A DNA stretch of 64,000 nucleotides from Azoarcus sp. Aa7 (GCF_014822185.1 NZ_QVLR01000006.1:62001-126000); one strand, 5' to 3'. Counted from the stretch's first letter, positions 27,262 through 37,191 are shown. Notes: a model not told the origin generated them from the sequence alone. Translations and numbers: made by a program.

Positions 27262-27741
27262 ATGCTGACCAAACTGATGGCCCTGCTGTCCGGCGAACTG
27301 CAGGCCGAAGGGCTGGAGACCGGACCGTTCGAACGCCGCCACATCGCCGTCGCGGTGCTGCTGCTGGAAGCGATGTACATCGATCACCGCACCAGCGAGC
27401 GTGAGCACACTGCGATTACGCGGCTGCTGCGCGAGCACTTCGCGCTGCCCGAGGAGGCCGCGCAGCAGCTCGTCGCGGTCGCCGACGAGCGCTTCGCCGA
27501 GGTGCTCGACGACTGGGAATTCGCGGAAGCCGTGCGTTCGGGCTTCAACGCTGCCGAGCGGCGCGAGGTGCTGACGATGCTGTGGGAGGTCGCCTATGCG
27601 GACGGCGATCTCGTGCGGCTCGAGGATCGCCTGGTGTCGCGGCTCGCGAAGCAGCTCGATCTCGATCCCGAGGCCGTCGACGCGGCTCGCGCGACCGCAG
27701 TGGCGCGGGCCGGGTTGATCGACGACGGGCCCGGCGGCTGA
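27262..27741 (+). CDS. TerB-like small helical protein
   Basis: 159 residues, all helical and acidic, matching TerB/COG4103: a first helical unit around FERRHIAVAVLLLEAMYIDHR and a second around LTMLWEVAYADGDLVRLEDRLVSRLAKQL. TerB-like domains bind metals and act at the membrane or as co-chaperones; the YADG acidic motif is the metal site in relatives. No signal peptide, so cytoplasmic. It lies between the export module and the dehydrogenase genes; a role in this system is unknown. Confidence 0.75.
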   Translation: MLTKLMALLSGELQAEGLETGPFERRHIAVAVLLLEAMYIDHRTSEREHTAITRLLREHFALPEEAAQQLVAVADERFAEVLDDWEFAEAVRSGFNAAERREVLTMLWEVAYADGDLVRLEDRLVSRLAKQLDLDPEAVDAARATAVARAGLIDDGPGG

Positions 27742-27824
27742 ACCCGCAATGTCCGCCGGCTGGCATACCGGCGCGGGCGGACGCAATGCAAACACCAATA
27801 CGACAACACAGAGGAGACAGATTC

Positions 27825-29327
27825 ATGGAGCGTTACCACGGACAACTGCTGAGCGAAGGCACGCGGCGCTTTCTGGAGCGCCCGCGGCGCATGCTGATCG
27901 GCGCGGAGTGGGTCGAGGCGGCGAGCGGCGAGACACTGGCGGTGATCGATCCGGCCAACGGCGAGAAATTCGCCAGCGTGCCGGCAGGCGCTGCGGCGGA
28001 CATCGACCGTGCCGTCGCTGCGGCGCGCCGTGCCTTCGAATCGGGTGATTGGCCGAAGATGCGCCCGGTGGACCGCGAGCGCCTGCTGCTGAAGTTCGCC
28101 GATCTCGTAGAAGCGAACGCGCAGGAGTTGGCCGAGATCGAGTCGCTCGACAACGGCAAGCCGGTGACGATGGCGCGCCACGTGGATGTTGCGCTGGTGG
28201 TGGACTTCCTGCGCTACATGGCGGGCTGGGCGACCAAGATCGAAGGTTCGACGATGGACGTGTCGGTGCCGCTCATCCGCGACCGCGAGTTCTTCGGCTT
28301 CACGCGGCGCGAGCCGGTGGGGGTGGTCGGCGCGATCATCCCGTGGAACTTCCCGCTGCTGATGGCGGCGTGGAAGGTCGCGCCGGCACTGGCGACGGGC
28401 TGCACGATGGTGTTGAAACCGGCCGAGGAGACGCCGCTGTCCGCGCTGCGCTTTGCTGAACTGGCGCTCGAGGCGGGTTACCCGGCGGGCGTACTGAACG
28501 TCGTGACCGGCCTCGGCCATACGGCGGGCGCGGCGCTCGCGTCGCACAAGGGCGTCGAGAAGGTCGCCTTTACCGGCTCGACCGAGATCGGCAAGCTCGT
28601 CGGCAAGGCCGCGCTCGACAACATGACGCGCGTGTCGCTGGAGCTCGGCGGCAAGAGCCCGGTGATCGTGCTCGACGACGCGGACGTGAGTCAGGCCGCG
28701 GCGGGCGCCGCGCAGGCGATCTTCTTCAACCAGGGCCAGGTTTGCACGGCAGGCTCGCGCCTCTTCGTGCACAAGAGCCGCTTCGATGAAGTTGTCGAGG
28801 GGCTGGCGGGCATCGCGGCGGGCATGAAGCTCGGCGCCGGCATCGACCCGGCCACGCAGATCGGCCCGCTGGTGTCGGCGACGCAGCAGAAGCGCGTGCT
28901 GGGCTACATCGAGAGCGGTTTTGCGGAAGGCGCCCGGGCGGCGACCGGCGGTGCGGCGGGCGAGGGCGCAGGCTACTTCGTGAAACCGACCGTGCTGGTC
29001 GATACCTCCGACGACATGAAAGTCGTGCGCGAGGAAATCTTCGGGCCGGTCGTCGTCGCGATGCCCTACGACGATCTGGACGAAGTCGCGCGCCGTGCGA
29101 ACGACACGCCCTACGGCCTCGCGGCGAGCATCTGGTCGAACGACCTGTCGCGCGTGCATCGCCTGATCCCGAAGATCCAGGCCGGCACCGTGTGGGTGAA
29201 CTGCCACAACATCCTCGACAACGCGATGCCCTTCGGCGGCTTCAAGCAGTCCGGCATCGGGCGCGAGATGGGGCGCGCGGTGCTCGATCTGTACACCGAG
29301 TCCAAGTCCGTGATCATGGCGCTGTGA
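27825..29327 (+). CDS. NAD(P)-dependent aldehyde dehydrogenase, probable partner of the amine dehydrogenase
   Basis: 500-residue aldehyde dehydrogenase. The catalytic cysteine lies in FFNQGQVCTAGSRL, the general base Glu in LELGGKSPVIV, the cofactor segment is FTGSTEIGK and the entry motif is IIPWNFPLLM. Primary amine oxidation by the qhp enzyme releases aldehyde in the periplasm, and this cytoplasmic enzyme (no signal peptide) would oxidise it to the acid after uptake. Sequence resembles phenylacetaldehyde/betaine aldehyde dehydrogenases, but the substrate cannot be fixed. A GAGGAGA site lies at 27811-27817. Confidence 0.85.
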   Translation: MERYHGQLLSEGTRRFLERPRRMLIGAEWVEAASGETLAVIDPANGEKFASVPAGAAADIDRAVAAARRAFESGDWPKMRPVDRERLLLKFADLVEANAQELAEIESLDNGKPVTMARHVDVALVVDFLRYMAGWATKIEGSTMDVSVPLIRDREFFGFTRREPVGVVGAIIPWNFPLLMAAWKVAPALATGCTMVLKPAEETPLSALRFAELALEAGYPAGVLNVVTGLGHTAGAALASHKGVEKVAFTGSTEIGKLVGKAALDNMTRVSLELGGKSPVIVLDDADVSQAAAGAAQAIFFNQGQVCTAGSRLFVHKSRFDEVVEGLAGIAAGMKLGAGIDPATQIGPLVSATQQKRVLGYIESGFAEGARAATGGAAGEGAGYFVKPTVLVDTSDDMKVVREEIFGPVVVAMPYDDLDEVARRANDTPYGLAASIWSNDLSRVHRLIPKIQAGTVWVNCHNILDNAMPFGGFKQSGIGREMGRAVLDLYTESKSVIMAL

Positions 29328-29394
29328 GTGCGGGGCGCCGCCTCGTGGCCATTGAGGGGGCTGCGCATTTCCTCACCGGAGAGTGGAGACAGAA

Positions 29395-31002
29395 GTGAAG
29401 CCTGAGACAAGAAAACGTAGGCGCAGCCACCTGCGCATCGCCGGCGCAGTGGCGCTGGCGCTGGGAATCGCCGGCGCGGTGCCCGCGCGTGCAGCCACCG
29501 ATCCGGGCCGTGACGTGATCGACAAGAAGTGTGCGAGCTGTCACCTCGAGGACGGCAAGCTCACGCGCATCCCGGAGATCCGCAAGTCGCCCGAAGGCTG
29601 GGACATGACCGTCGTGCGCATGGGCATCTGGCACAAGGTCGAGCTGACGGCGGACGAGCGCCGCGCGGTGGTGAAATACCTCGCCGACCGGCAGGGCCTC
29701 GCGCCGTCGGAGAGCGCGGCGTTCCGCTTCCTGACCGAGCGGCGGCCGAACATGCAGGACGCGCCGCCCGACGACGAGCTCGCACAGATGTGTGCCCGTT
29801 GCCACAGCTACGGCCGGGTCGCGCTGCAGCGGCGCGACGAGGACGAGTGGAGGAAGCTGATGCATACCCACCTCGGTCAGTTTCCGAGCGCGGAATACTC
29901 GGCGCTCGGGCGTGACCGCAACTGGTGGGAGATCGCCCGCGACAAGATGCCGGGGCGGCTTGCCGGCCTGTATCCGAAGAACACCGACGCGTGGCGCGAC
30001 TGGAGTCGCGCGAAGCACCGCCCGGCCGATGGGAGCTGGGTCGTCGCCGGCGAGCGGCCGGGCTGGGGGCCCTACACCGGCACGATGACGGCCCGTGCGA
30101 AGGGCAAGGACCAGTACGAGGTCAGCTACGAGTTCCGCTTCGGCGCCGGCAATACGGTGCGCGGCCACGGCGAGGCGGTGATCTACACCGGCTACGAATG
30201 GCGCGGCTCGGCAAAGCTTGGCAACGAGGACACGCGCTCGATCTTCGCACTCAACGAGGACGGCTCGCGCATCGACGGGCGGTGGTTCCTGAAGGGGGCC
30301 GACGAGATCGGTGCAACGTTCGAGGCGGTGCGCGCGGACAAGTCCGCGAAGAATGCGCTCGTGTCGGTGAGCCCGTCGATGCTGCGTGCGGGCGACACGG
30401 CGACTGTGACGCTCGCGGGCGCCGGGCTCGATCCGAAGGTCGACCTCGGGCCGGGCGTGGAGGTCGTCGAATGGCTCGGCAAGTCCGCTGAGGAATTGAA
30501 GCTTCGCGTGAAGGTCGCGGCCGATGCGACGTCGGGGCTGCGCAAGATCGCCGTCGGCGGGCGCGAGTCCGACAGGACGGTTGCCGTGTATCGCCAGATC
30601 GACTCGGTGCGCGTCGAGCCGGCCTTCGGCATCGCGCGCGTCGGCGGCGGCACGAATCCGCCGGTCTCCGCGCAGTTCGATGCCGTGGCCTTCCTCGACG
30701 GCGCGGACGGCAAGTCCGGCACCGACGACGACGTGCGCCTGGGTAGCGTTCCGGCGAAGTGGTCGACCGAGCCCTTCGACGAGCGCGCCAAGCACGACGA
30801 GGACCTGAAGTTCGCCGGCCACATGGAGCCGCACGGCCAGTTCCTGCCGTCCTTCGCCGGGCCGAACCCCAACCGCCGCGGCCTCAATAACGTCGGCAAC
30901 CTGTCGGTCGTCGCGACCGTTGCGGACGGCGGGCGCTCGCTGAACGCGAAAGGCCAGTTGGTCGTCACCGTGCAGCGCTGGAACCCGACGCCGCTGCGCT
31001 GA
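29395..31002 (+). CDS. qhpA: Quinohemoprotein amine dehydrogenase, alpha (dihaem) subunit
   Basis: 535 residues. A signal peptide (about 1-34, ending ARA-A) directs it to the periplasm. Two c-type haem sites are present, CASCH (C46, C49, H50) and CARCH (C133, C136, H137), in the N-terminal cytochrome domain, followed by beta-rich domains as in the Paracoccus and Pseudomonas enzymes. The haems take electrons from the CTQ of the gamma subunit and pass them to a soluble cytochrome c or cupredoxin. GTG 29395 with GGAGA upstream is the likely start. First qhp structural gene, 67 bp after the aldehyde dehydrogenase. Confidence 0.93.
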   Translation: MKPETRKRRRSHLRIAGAVALALGIAGAVPARAATDPGRDVIDKKCASCHLEDGKLTRIPEIRKSPEGWDMTVVRMGIWHKVELTADERRAVVKYLADRQGLAPSESAAFRFLTERRPNMQDAPPDDELAQMCARCHSYGRVALQRRDEDEWRKLMHTHLGQFPSAEYSALGRDRNWWEIARDKMPGRLAGLYPKNTDAWRDWSRAKHRPADGSWVVAGERPGWGPYTGTMTARAKGKDQYEVSYEFRFGAGNTVRGHGEAVIYTGYEWRGSAKLGNEDTRSIFALNEDGSRIDGRWFLKGADEIGATFEAVRADKSAKNALVSVSPSMLRAGDTATVTLAGAGLDPKVDLGPGVEVVEWLGKSAEELKLRVKVAADATSGLRKIAVGGRESDRTVAVYRQIDSVRVEPAFGIARVGGGTNPPVSAQFDAVAFLDGADGKSGTDDDVRLGSVPAKWSTEPFDERAKHDEDLKFAGHMEPHGQFLPSFAGPNPNRRGLNNVGNLSVVATVADGGRSLNAKGQLVVTVQRWNPTPLR

Positions 31003-31021
31003 GGGCAAAGGAGAAGAGACA

Positions 31022-32452
31022 ATGACTACAACATTGCAGGTACAACCCCACAATTACCGCGCGATCCGCAAGGGCGACCGGCAGGTGCTGCTGCACGTGC
31101 CGACGACCTCGATCTTCGAGCTCGACCCGGCCGCGTCCGATCTGCTCGGGTTGTTCGAGGCGAGCCCGGCGGTCAGCGCGGACGACATCCAGTCGCGCTT
31201 CGACGGCCGCTACACGCCCGCCGAACTGTGCGACAGCCTCTCCGACTTCATCGACCTCGGCATCGTCGCGCCGCAGCCCAAGCACTACGAGATCCCGGCC
31301 CGCGTCGTCGAGCGTTCGCCGTTGAAGACCCTGGTGCTGACGCTCACCACCGGCTGCAACCTCGGTTGCAGCTACTGTTACCGCGAGGACCTGACCTCGC
31401 CGAAGAACTCGTCGGTGATGGACTTCCAGACCGGCTCGCGCTCCATCGACCTGCTGATGGAGGAGGCGAGTGAGCAGAACCGCGTCGGCATCGTGTTCTT
31501 CGGCGGCGAGCCGCTGACGCGCATCGCGGTCATCCGCGACCTCGTCGAGTATGCCGAGGAGAAGGCCGCGGCGGTCGGCAAGGAAATCGATTTCTCGCTG
31601 ACGACCAACGCGACGCTGCTCACCGACGAGATCATCGCCTTCCTCGACGCGCACCGCTTCGGCATCACCATCAGCATCGACGGCGACCAGGCGCAGCACG
31701 ACCGCCATCGCCGCACGATCGCCGGCGGCGGCACCTACAAGACGGTCGCGATGCGCGTGAAGCGCCTGCTCGAACGCTACCAGTCCAAGCCCGTCGGCGC
31801 CCGCGTCACGCTCGCGTCCGGCAACCTCGACGTCGCCGGCATCTACAAACACCTGCACGACGAACTCGGTTTCTTCGAGGTCGGCTTCGCGCCGGCGACG
31901 GCCGGACCGGATTCACCGGTGGGCCTGACCCGGGAAGAGCTCGACACCGTCTTCGAAGCCTTCAAGGCGCTCGGCCGCGAGTACGTGTCCGAGGCCAAGC
32001 GCGGCAAGCGTCACGGCTTCGGCAATATGCAGCAGCTGATGACCGACCTGTGGATGGGTACGCGCAAAGTCCTGCCCTGCGGTGCCGGCGTCGGCCTGCT
32101 CGCGGTCGGCACCAGCGGCAAGATCTCGCTGTGCCACCGCTTCACCGGCTCCGAGCTCGAGACCTTCGGCGACGTCACGAGCGGCATCGAACGCGAGTCG
32201 CTTTCGACGTTCATGACCCGTGCGCAAGCCCCACACAGCGCCTGCCAGGTCTGCCCCGCGCGCAGCCTGTGCGCAGGCGGCTGCTACCACGAATCCTATT
32301 CGCGTAGCGGCGACCCCTTCCAGCCGACCTTCGAGTACTGCGACCAGATCCGCGAATGGACCGCGTTCGGCCTCGAAGCCTTCGGCGACATCGCGCTCGC
32401 CAATCCGGCGTTCTTCAATGGCGCCATCGAACAAAGGAGTGCCCTGCAATGA
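31022..32452 (+). CDS. qhpD: Radical SAM/SPASM maturase of the amine dehydrogenase gamma subunit
   Basis: 476 residues. The radical SAM cluster motif is CNLGCSYC (C112, C116, C119), and a SPASM region provides auxiliary clusters ([29 protein letters not shown] and a final YCDQ). The N-terminal 90 residues form a PqqD-like leader-recognition segment. In Paracoccus QhpD makes the three intrapeptidyl Cys-to-Asp/Glu thioether bridges in QhpC. The stop overlaps the qhpC start in ATGA, so enzyme and substrate peptide are translationally coupled. Confidence 0.94.
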   Translation: MTTTLQVQPHNYRAIRKGDRQVLLHVPTTSIFELDPAASDLLGLFEASPAVSADDIQSRFDGRYTPAELCDSLSDFIDLGIVAPQPKHYEIPARVVERSPLKTLVLTLTTGCNLGCSYCYREDLTSPKNSSVMDFQTGSRSIDLLMEEASEQNRVGIVFFGGEPLTRIAVIRDLVEYAEEKAAAVGKEIDFSLTTNATLLTDEIIAFLDAHRFGITISIDGDQAQHDRHRRTIAGGGTYKTVAMRVKRLLERYQSKPVGARVTLASGNLDVAGIYKHLHDELGFFEVGFAPATAGPDSPVGLTREELDTVFEAFKALGREYVSEAKRGKRHGFGNMQQLMTDLWMGTRKVLPCGAGVGLLAVGTSGKISLCHRFTGSELETFGDVTSGIERESLSTFMTRAQAPHSACQVCPARSLCAGGCYHESYSRSGDPFQPTFEYCDQIREWTAFGLEAFGDIALANPAFFNGAIEQRSALQ

Positions 32453-32769
32453 AACGACTGCGAGCCCTGAACCACAAGGCGCACCTGATCGAGCAGGCGG
32501 CCAGCGACGGCCACCGCGAGGAAGTCCAGCTGATGAGCAGCGTCGTCGGCTGCACGACGACCTTCGACCCCGGCTGGGAGGTCGATGCCTTCGGCGGGCT
32601 GGCCAGCCTGTGCCAGCCGATGGAGGCGGATCTCTACGGCTGCACCGACCCGTGCTGGTGGCCGGCGCAGCTCGCCGACAGCCTGAACACCGCGCGCGAC
32701 TGGACCGACGGCAAGAATTCGGCGCTGCGCGACTGGCGCGAACTGCAGACCCTGTTCCCGGGAGACTGA
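32449..32769 (+). CDS. qhpC: Quinohemoprotein amine dehydrogenase, gamma subunit (CTQ-bearing)
   Basis: 106-residue precursor with a leader of about 28 residues and no Sec signal, as in the known system. All crosslink residues are present: thioether pairs C35-E44, C55-D61 and C69-D77, and the cofactor pair C65-W71 that becomes cysteine tryptophylquinone. Intervals equal those of the Paracoccus protein (Cys7-Glu16, Cys27-Asp33, Cys41-Asp49, Cys37-Trp43). W71 must also gain two oxygens to become the quinone, the step normally ascribed to QhpG, which is missing here. Confidence 0.95.
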   Translation: MKRLRALNHKAHLIEQAASDGHREEVQLMSSVVGCTTTFDPGWEVDAFGGLASLCQPMEADLYGCTDPCWWPAQLADSLNTARDWTDGKNSALRDWRELQTLFPGD

Positions 32770-32772
32770 GCG

Positions 32773-33870
32773 ATGAGGATCCTGCCCATCAATAAGGCGC
32801 GCATGGCCTTGCTCGCGCTGTGTTGCGCCGCCGCTTCGCTGCCGGCGGTTGCGGCCGAATACCTGCTGACCGTCACGCGGCCGAACAACCTGCACATCGT
32901 CGACCCGGCCAAGCGCGAAGTCCTGCGCACGATCACGCTGCCGGGCGACGGGATCCCCGGTGCGGTCGCGGTGCCCAAGGACGGCAAGACCGCCTACGTG
33001 CTGACGAACCGCATGGAAAGCGTCGTCGGCGTCGACCTCGATACCGGCAAGCCGGTCTTCCGCGCCGATTTCTCGACGCCGCAGCGTCGCGTGAAGGGTT
33101 TCTTCGCGATCGCCGTGAGCGAAGACGGCAAGGAGCTGTATGCGCACCAGGCGCCGGTGCAGCTCGGGCGCTCGGAGTACAAGGTCGAGGACACTTACAT
33201 CGCGGTCTTCGACACCGCCGACGGCATGAACGCCAAGCCCCGCCGCACCTTCCCGGCGCCGCGCCGCATCACCGTGATGGCCGCGACCGGCAAGCCCGAC
33301 CACCTCGTCGCGCTGGGCTGGGACATGTACCTCTTCAACACGAAGACCGGCAAGATGGAACAGACCTTCCCGCTGCGCCACTGGAACCGCCCCGGCATCG
33401 CGGAGCCGGATACGCTCGCGATGTGGGGCACCTTCGAGCAGGCGCGCGCGGTGTCGACGCCGTACTTCGTGGCGAAGACCGATGTGCCGCCCGACTCGCC
33501 CGAGGCCTTCAAGGCCGGCATCGCGGTGTTCGACCTCGACGCCGAAACGCTGAAGGTGAAGGAGTTCGAGAACGCGACGACGGTGATGTTCTCGTCCGTG
33601 ATCAACCCGGTCAAGCGCAACGAGGCCTTCCTCGTGATGAACCAGCTGACCAAGGTCGATACCGAGACCGGCCAGGTCCTCAAGCGCAAGGAGCTCGAAC
33701 AGACCTTCTACACCATCAACATCTCCGGCGACGGCAAGGAGCTTTACGTCGGTGGCGCGCTCGACAAGGTCGCGATCTACGATGCGGATACGTTCGAGAA
33801 GAAGGGCGAGATCACGATGCCGGGCGGTGCCGACCAGTCGATCGGCTGGATGCGCGTGGTGAAGCGCTGA
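32773..33870 (+). CDS. qhpB: Quinohemoprotein amine dehydrogenase, beta subunit
   Basis: 365 residues with a signal peptide (about 1-28, ALLALCCAAASLPAVAA). The remainder is a seven-bladed beta-propeller with repeating units such as HIVDPAKREVLRTI, VGVDLDTGKPVF and YVGGALDKVAIYD. In the crystal structures of this enzyme class the beta propeller packs over the gamma subunit and shapes the substrate pocket. It follows qhpC by three bases and precedes the transporter gene by ten. Confidence 0.93.
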   Translation: MRILPINKARMALLALCCAAASLPAVAAEYLLTVTRPNNLHIVDPAKREVLRTITLPGDGIPGAVAVPKDGKTAYVLTNRMESVVGVDLDTGKPVFRADFSTPQRRVKGFFAIAVSEDGKELYAHQAPVQLGRSEYKVEDTYIAVFDTADGMNAKPRRTFPAPRRITVMAATGKPDHLVALGWDMYLFNTKTGKMEQTFPLRHWNRPGIAEPDTLAMWGTFEQARAVSTPYFVAKTDVPPDSPEAFKAGIAVFDLDAETLKVKEFENATTVMFSSVINPVKRNEAFLVMNQLTKVDTETGQVLKRKELEQTFYTINISGDGKELYVGGALDKVAIYDADTFEKKGEITMPGGADQSIGWMRVVKR

Positions 33871-33880
33871 GGGCAGGGCG

Positions 33881-35599
33881 GTGATCGGGCTGCGCGCGGA
33901 TCGTTCCCTGCCCCTGCAGGCCCTCGGCTGGGCCCTGCCGCTGGTACGCGAACGCGCCGGGGCGGTCGCGGGCGTCGTCGCCCTGTCCTGCATCGGCTCG
34001 GCCGCGGCGCTGCTGCCGCCCTACCTCATGCAACGCCTCGTCGACGAAGGCATCGTCGGCGGCAAGGTCGATCTCGTGCTGCAGCTCTGCGCGGCCTTCC
34101 TCGTCCTGATGCTCGGCGGCGTGCTCGTCGAGACGCTGTCCCGCCTCACCTACCTGAAGCTCTCCGCGCATGTCCTCTTCGGCCTGCGCGAGCAGGTCTG
34201 GCGGCACCTGCAGACGCTCGCGCCGACCTATTACGCCCGCACCCGCGGCGGCGAGATCCTGTCGCGGCTCGACGGCGACGTCGCCGAGGTGCAACGTTTC
34301 GCCCTCGATGCGCCGATGGCGCTGCTGAACGGTGCGTTCTCGCTGGTGGTCGCATTGGTACTGATGCTGTCGCTGAGTCCCGTCCTCACCGCGCTCGTGT
34401 TCGCGCTTGTGCCGCTTCAGGTTGCGGCGCTGATGTTCTCTCGCCCGTGGCTGGAAAAGAGCACGCAGGCCCTGCGCAAAGAGAGCGCCGTGATGTCGAG
34501 CTTCTTCGTCGAATCGTTGCGCGCGATGAAGTTCATCCAGGCATCCAATGCCGCCCGCCGACAGGAGGCGGGCCTGCGCGCGCACCATGGCGACTACTTC
34601 GCCGCGCTGCGCCGCTCGCAGCTCGCCTCGCTCGGCGCGGGGGGCCTGCAGCGCGTGCTGTCCGGCCTCGGCGTGCTGCTGGTGTTCGCGGTCGGCGGAT
34701 CGCTGGCGGCGGGCGGGGAGCTGTCGGTTGGCGTCGTCGTCGCCTTCATCGCCTACACGACGCGTGCCGCGGGGCCGCTGCAGACGCTGGCGGGCGTGTT
34801 CATGGGTTGGCAGCGCGCGAAAGTGAGCCTGCAGCGCATCCTGGAACTCGCTGCGGAACAGCCGACCGTCGCTTCGCCGGCGCAGCCCGTCCCGCTCGCG
34901 CAGCCGGTCCGCGGCGAGTTGCGGCTCGACGCCGTGCGCTTCGGCTATGGCGCCGAGGCAGTGCTCGAGGGCGCGACGCTCGACGTGCCGGCCGGCACCA
35001 AGCTCGCCCTCGTCGGCGCGTCCGGTGCGGGCAAGTCGACGCTGATCGATCTCCTGCAACGCCATTACGACCCGCAGGCCGGGCGGCTGCTCCTCGACGG
35101 CGTGCGCCTCGATCTGCTCGACCTCGTCGAGCTGCGCCGCGAGGTCGTCGTCGTCGATCAGGAACCGGTGCTGATGCCCGGCAGCGTCCGCGACAACCTG
35201 CGCTTCGTCGCCCCTGAGGCCGATGAGCCGGCGCTGCTGCGCGCGCTCGACCTTGCCGGTCTCGCGAACTTCGCCCACGCCGGCGGCCTCGACAAGCCTG
35301 TCGGCGCATCGGCTTCCGCGCTGTCGCGCGGCGAGCGCCTGCGCATCGCGCTCGCCCGCGCGATCCTGCAGGACCCGGCGGTGCTGATCCTCGATGAGAC
35401 GACCTCCGGACTGGATCTGCCGGTCGCGCAGGCGATCATCGCCGCGGTAGATCGCGTCTTCGTCGGTCGCACCCGCATCGTCATCACCCACAACCTCGCG
35501 TCCGTCGGCGCGGTCGACCGCGTCGTCGAGCTGCGCGACGGCCGGCTCGTCGAGCCCGAGCCGGCCCGGCCCGCCGCACCGCTATTGAGGGTCGTATGA
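33881..35599 (+). CDS. qhpF: ABC transporter (fused membrane and ATPase domains) of the qhp system
   Basis: 572-residue half-transporter: about six membrane helices (roughly 30-300) and an ATPase domain with Walker A GASGAGKST, signature LSRGERL and Walker B VLILDETTSG, followed by a switch histidine in ITHN. In Paracoccus QhpF is needed to move the processed, crosslinked gamma subunit to the periplasm. The signature reads LSRGE rather than LSGGQ, an accepted variant. The start is GTG 33881 and its stop overlaps qhpE in ATGA. Confidence 0.9.
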   Translation: MIGLRADRSLPLQALGWALPLVRERAGAVAGVVALSCIGSAAALLPPYLMQRLVDEGIVGGKVDLVLQLCAAFLVLMLGGVLVETLSRLTYLKLSAHVLFGLREQVWRHLQTLAPTYYARTRGGEILSRLDGDVAEVQRFALDAPMALLNGAFSLVVALVLMLSLSPVLTALVFALVPLQVAALMFSRPWLEKSTQALRKESAVMSSFFVESLRAMKFIQASNAARRQEAGLRAHHGDYFAALRRSQLASLGAGGLQRVLSGLGVLLVFAVGGSLAAGGELSVGVVVAFIAYTTRAAGPLQTLAGVFMGWQRAKVSLQRILELAAEQPTVASPAQPVPLAQPVRGELRLDAVRFGYGAEAVLEGATLDVPAGTKLALVGASGAGKSTLIDLLQRHYDPQAGRLLLDGVRLDLLDLVELRREVVVVDQEPVLMPGSVRDNLRFVAPEADEPALLRALDLAGLANFAHAGGLDKPVGASASALSRGERLRIALARAILQDPAVLILDETTSGLDLPVAQAIIAAVDRVFVGRTRIVITHNLASVGAVDRVVELRDGRLVEPEPARPAAPLLRVV

Positions 35600-36291
35600 G
35601 CGTGACAATCGGCATCATCGACGGCGGCTTCATCGGCGTACCCTCGCAAGCACTGCATCGGGCGGCGAGCTTCATTCCCGCCGCCGACGGAAGCGTCGGT
35701 CGCGAGCCTGCAGGCGGTCGCCCGCTGCCGCACGGCGAAGCGGTGGCCGCGCTCGTGCTCGAGGCGGCACCCGCGGCCCGTCTCATCGACGCGCGCATCG
35801 CGTCGCACCGGCATGCGCCGTCGCCGGCCATGGTCGCCGCGGCGATCGAGTGGTGTGCGGACGAGGGCGCGCGCGTCGTCAACCTCAGCCTCGGCCTGCT
35901 CGAAGACCGCACGGTGCTGCGCGAAGCCTGCGCACGCGCGCTCGCGCACGGCGTCGTGCTCGTCGCGGCGGCGCCTGTGCGCGGCACGCCGGTCTTCCCT
36001 GCGGCCTATCCCGGCGTGCTCGCCGTCAGCGGCGATGCGCGCTGCGCGCCCGGACAGTGGTCGCTACTCAAGGGCGAGACGTCGGGCGGTGCCGGCTGGG
36101 GCTGTTCCCCTGCCGGACCGGGGAAGACGGCCGGAGGCGCGAGCATGGCGACGGCGCGCTTCACCGGCATCGTTGCCCGTCTTTGCCTGCAATACCCTGC
36201 CGCGGACCCACAAGGGCTCGCGGATCACCTCGCCGCCCGCGCCAGCTGGCATGGGCGGGAACACAAGAGAATCGCGGAGATCGATTCATGA
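35596..36291 (+). CDS. qhpE: Subtilisin-like serine protease removing the QhpC leader
   Basis: 231 residues, compact subtilase fold with the full triad: D9 in GIIDGG, H46 in LPHGEAVA and S183 in GGASMATA. No signal peptide or propeptide, so it is cytoplasmic. In Paracoccus QhpE cuts the leader peptide from the crosslinked gamma subunit. It overlaps qhpF by four bases and the next gene, a U32-family gene, by four bases, so all three are probably translated as a coupled set. Confidence 0.9.
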   Translation: MSVTIGIIDGGFIGVPSQALHRAASFIPAADGSVGREPAGGRPLPHGEAVAALVLEAAPAARLIDARIASHRHAPSPAMVAAAIEWCADEGARVVNLSLGLLEDRTVLREACARALAHGVVLVAAAPVRGTPVFPAAYPGVLAVSGDARCAPGQWSLLKGETSGGAGWGCSPAGPGKTAGGASMATARFTGIVARLCLQYPAADPQGLADHLAARASWHGREHKRIAEIDS

Positions 36292-37190
36292 CAAGCACAC
36301 AGCACACCCCCACCCCCGACAGCACTACCCGACCGATCGAACTGGGCTTCGCGCTCGTCGACGAACGCGAACTCGCTGCCTTCGCGCACCACGACCGCCT
36401 CACGCGCGACGACTACCTCGACCAGCTCGGCGAAGCCCGCGACTACGTCACCGTGCCCGACGGCGCCGAGCCGACGCACTTCTTCCTCGGCAGCGAGTTC
36501 TGCGAACACCTGCTGCCGAGCGTCGAGTCCATCGACCGCGCCGTCGCGCTGTGCGAACGCTGGGGCCTCGCCTTCGGCCTCGTCACGCCGATCGCCTGCG
36601 ACGGCCTCTTCGACCCATTGCGCGCCGCGCTCGCGCGCCTGCCGGCGGGCTCCGAAGTCACCGTCAACGACTGGGGCGTCGCGCGCCTCGTGCAGCGGGA
36701 GTTTCCCGACCTGCGCCCGGTCGCGGGGCGGCTCCTCGGCAAGATGCTGAAGGACCCGCGGCTGCCGTCCGCGACCTGGGCGCGCATGTACCCCAACGGC
36801 CTGCGCGCCGGCCCCTTCCGCGACATCCTCGACGGGCTGGGCATCGGCCGCCTGGAGCTCGACTTCCCGCCCTTCGGCGCGGCCGACATGTACGCCGGCA
36901 TCGACTTTCCGGTCGGCGTGCGCGCGCCCTACGGTTACATCGCCAAGGGGCGCATCTGCAAGCTCGGCTCGCTGTCGCTCGACACGCCGGAAAAATTCTC
37001 GCCCGGCCACAAGTGTCGCCGTGAATGCCTCGGCTTCAACGAGGTCGGCGCACGTCCCGGCACGCACGAACTCCATACCTCGCAGCGCGGCAACACGATG
37101 TACTACCGCCACGCCGCGGGCATGGCCGCAGCAGTCGCCGAGGCCGTCAGGAACGGCTGGGTCAACCGCATCGTCCTGTCCGGAGCCTGA
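36288..37190 (+). CDS. U32-family protein, UbiV-like iron-sulfur hydroxylase candidate
   Basis: 300 residues of the peptidase-U32 fold, not a known qhp gene. Cysteines at 72 (FLGSEFCEHLL), 224 (GRICKLG), 243 and 247 (HKCRREC) reproduce the UbiV arrangement of one early cysteine, one about 150 residues later, then C-X3-C. In UbiV these bind a 4Fe-4S cluster. UbiU-UbiV together hydroxylate ubiquinone precursors without oxygen. The gene overlaps qhpE by four bases and is followed by a UbiU-like gene. I infer that the pair hydroxylates the QhpC tryptophan instead of the missing QhpG. A general ubiquinone role is the main alternative, but the operon position argues against it. Confidence 0.75.
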   Translation: MTSTQHTPTPDSTTRPIELGFALVDERELAAFAHHDRLTRDDYLDQLGEARDYVTVPDGAEPTHFFLGSEFCEHLLPSVESIDRAVALCERWGLAFGLVTPIACDGLFDPLRAALARLPAGSEVTVNDWGVARLVQREFPDLRPVAGRLLGKMLKDPRLPSATWARMYPNGLRAGPFRDILDGLGIGRLELDFPPFGAADMYAGIDFPVGVRAPYGYIAKGRICKLGSLSLDTPEKFSPGHKCRRECLGFNEVGARPGTHELHTSQRGNTMYYRHAAGMAAAVAEAVRNGWVNRIVLSGA

Positions 37191-37191
37191 C

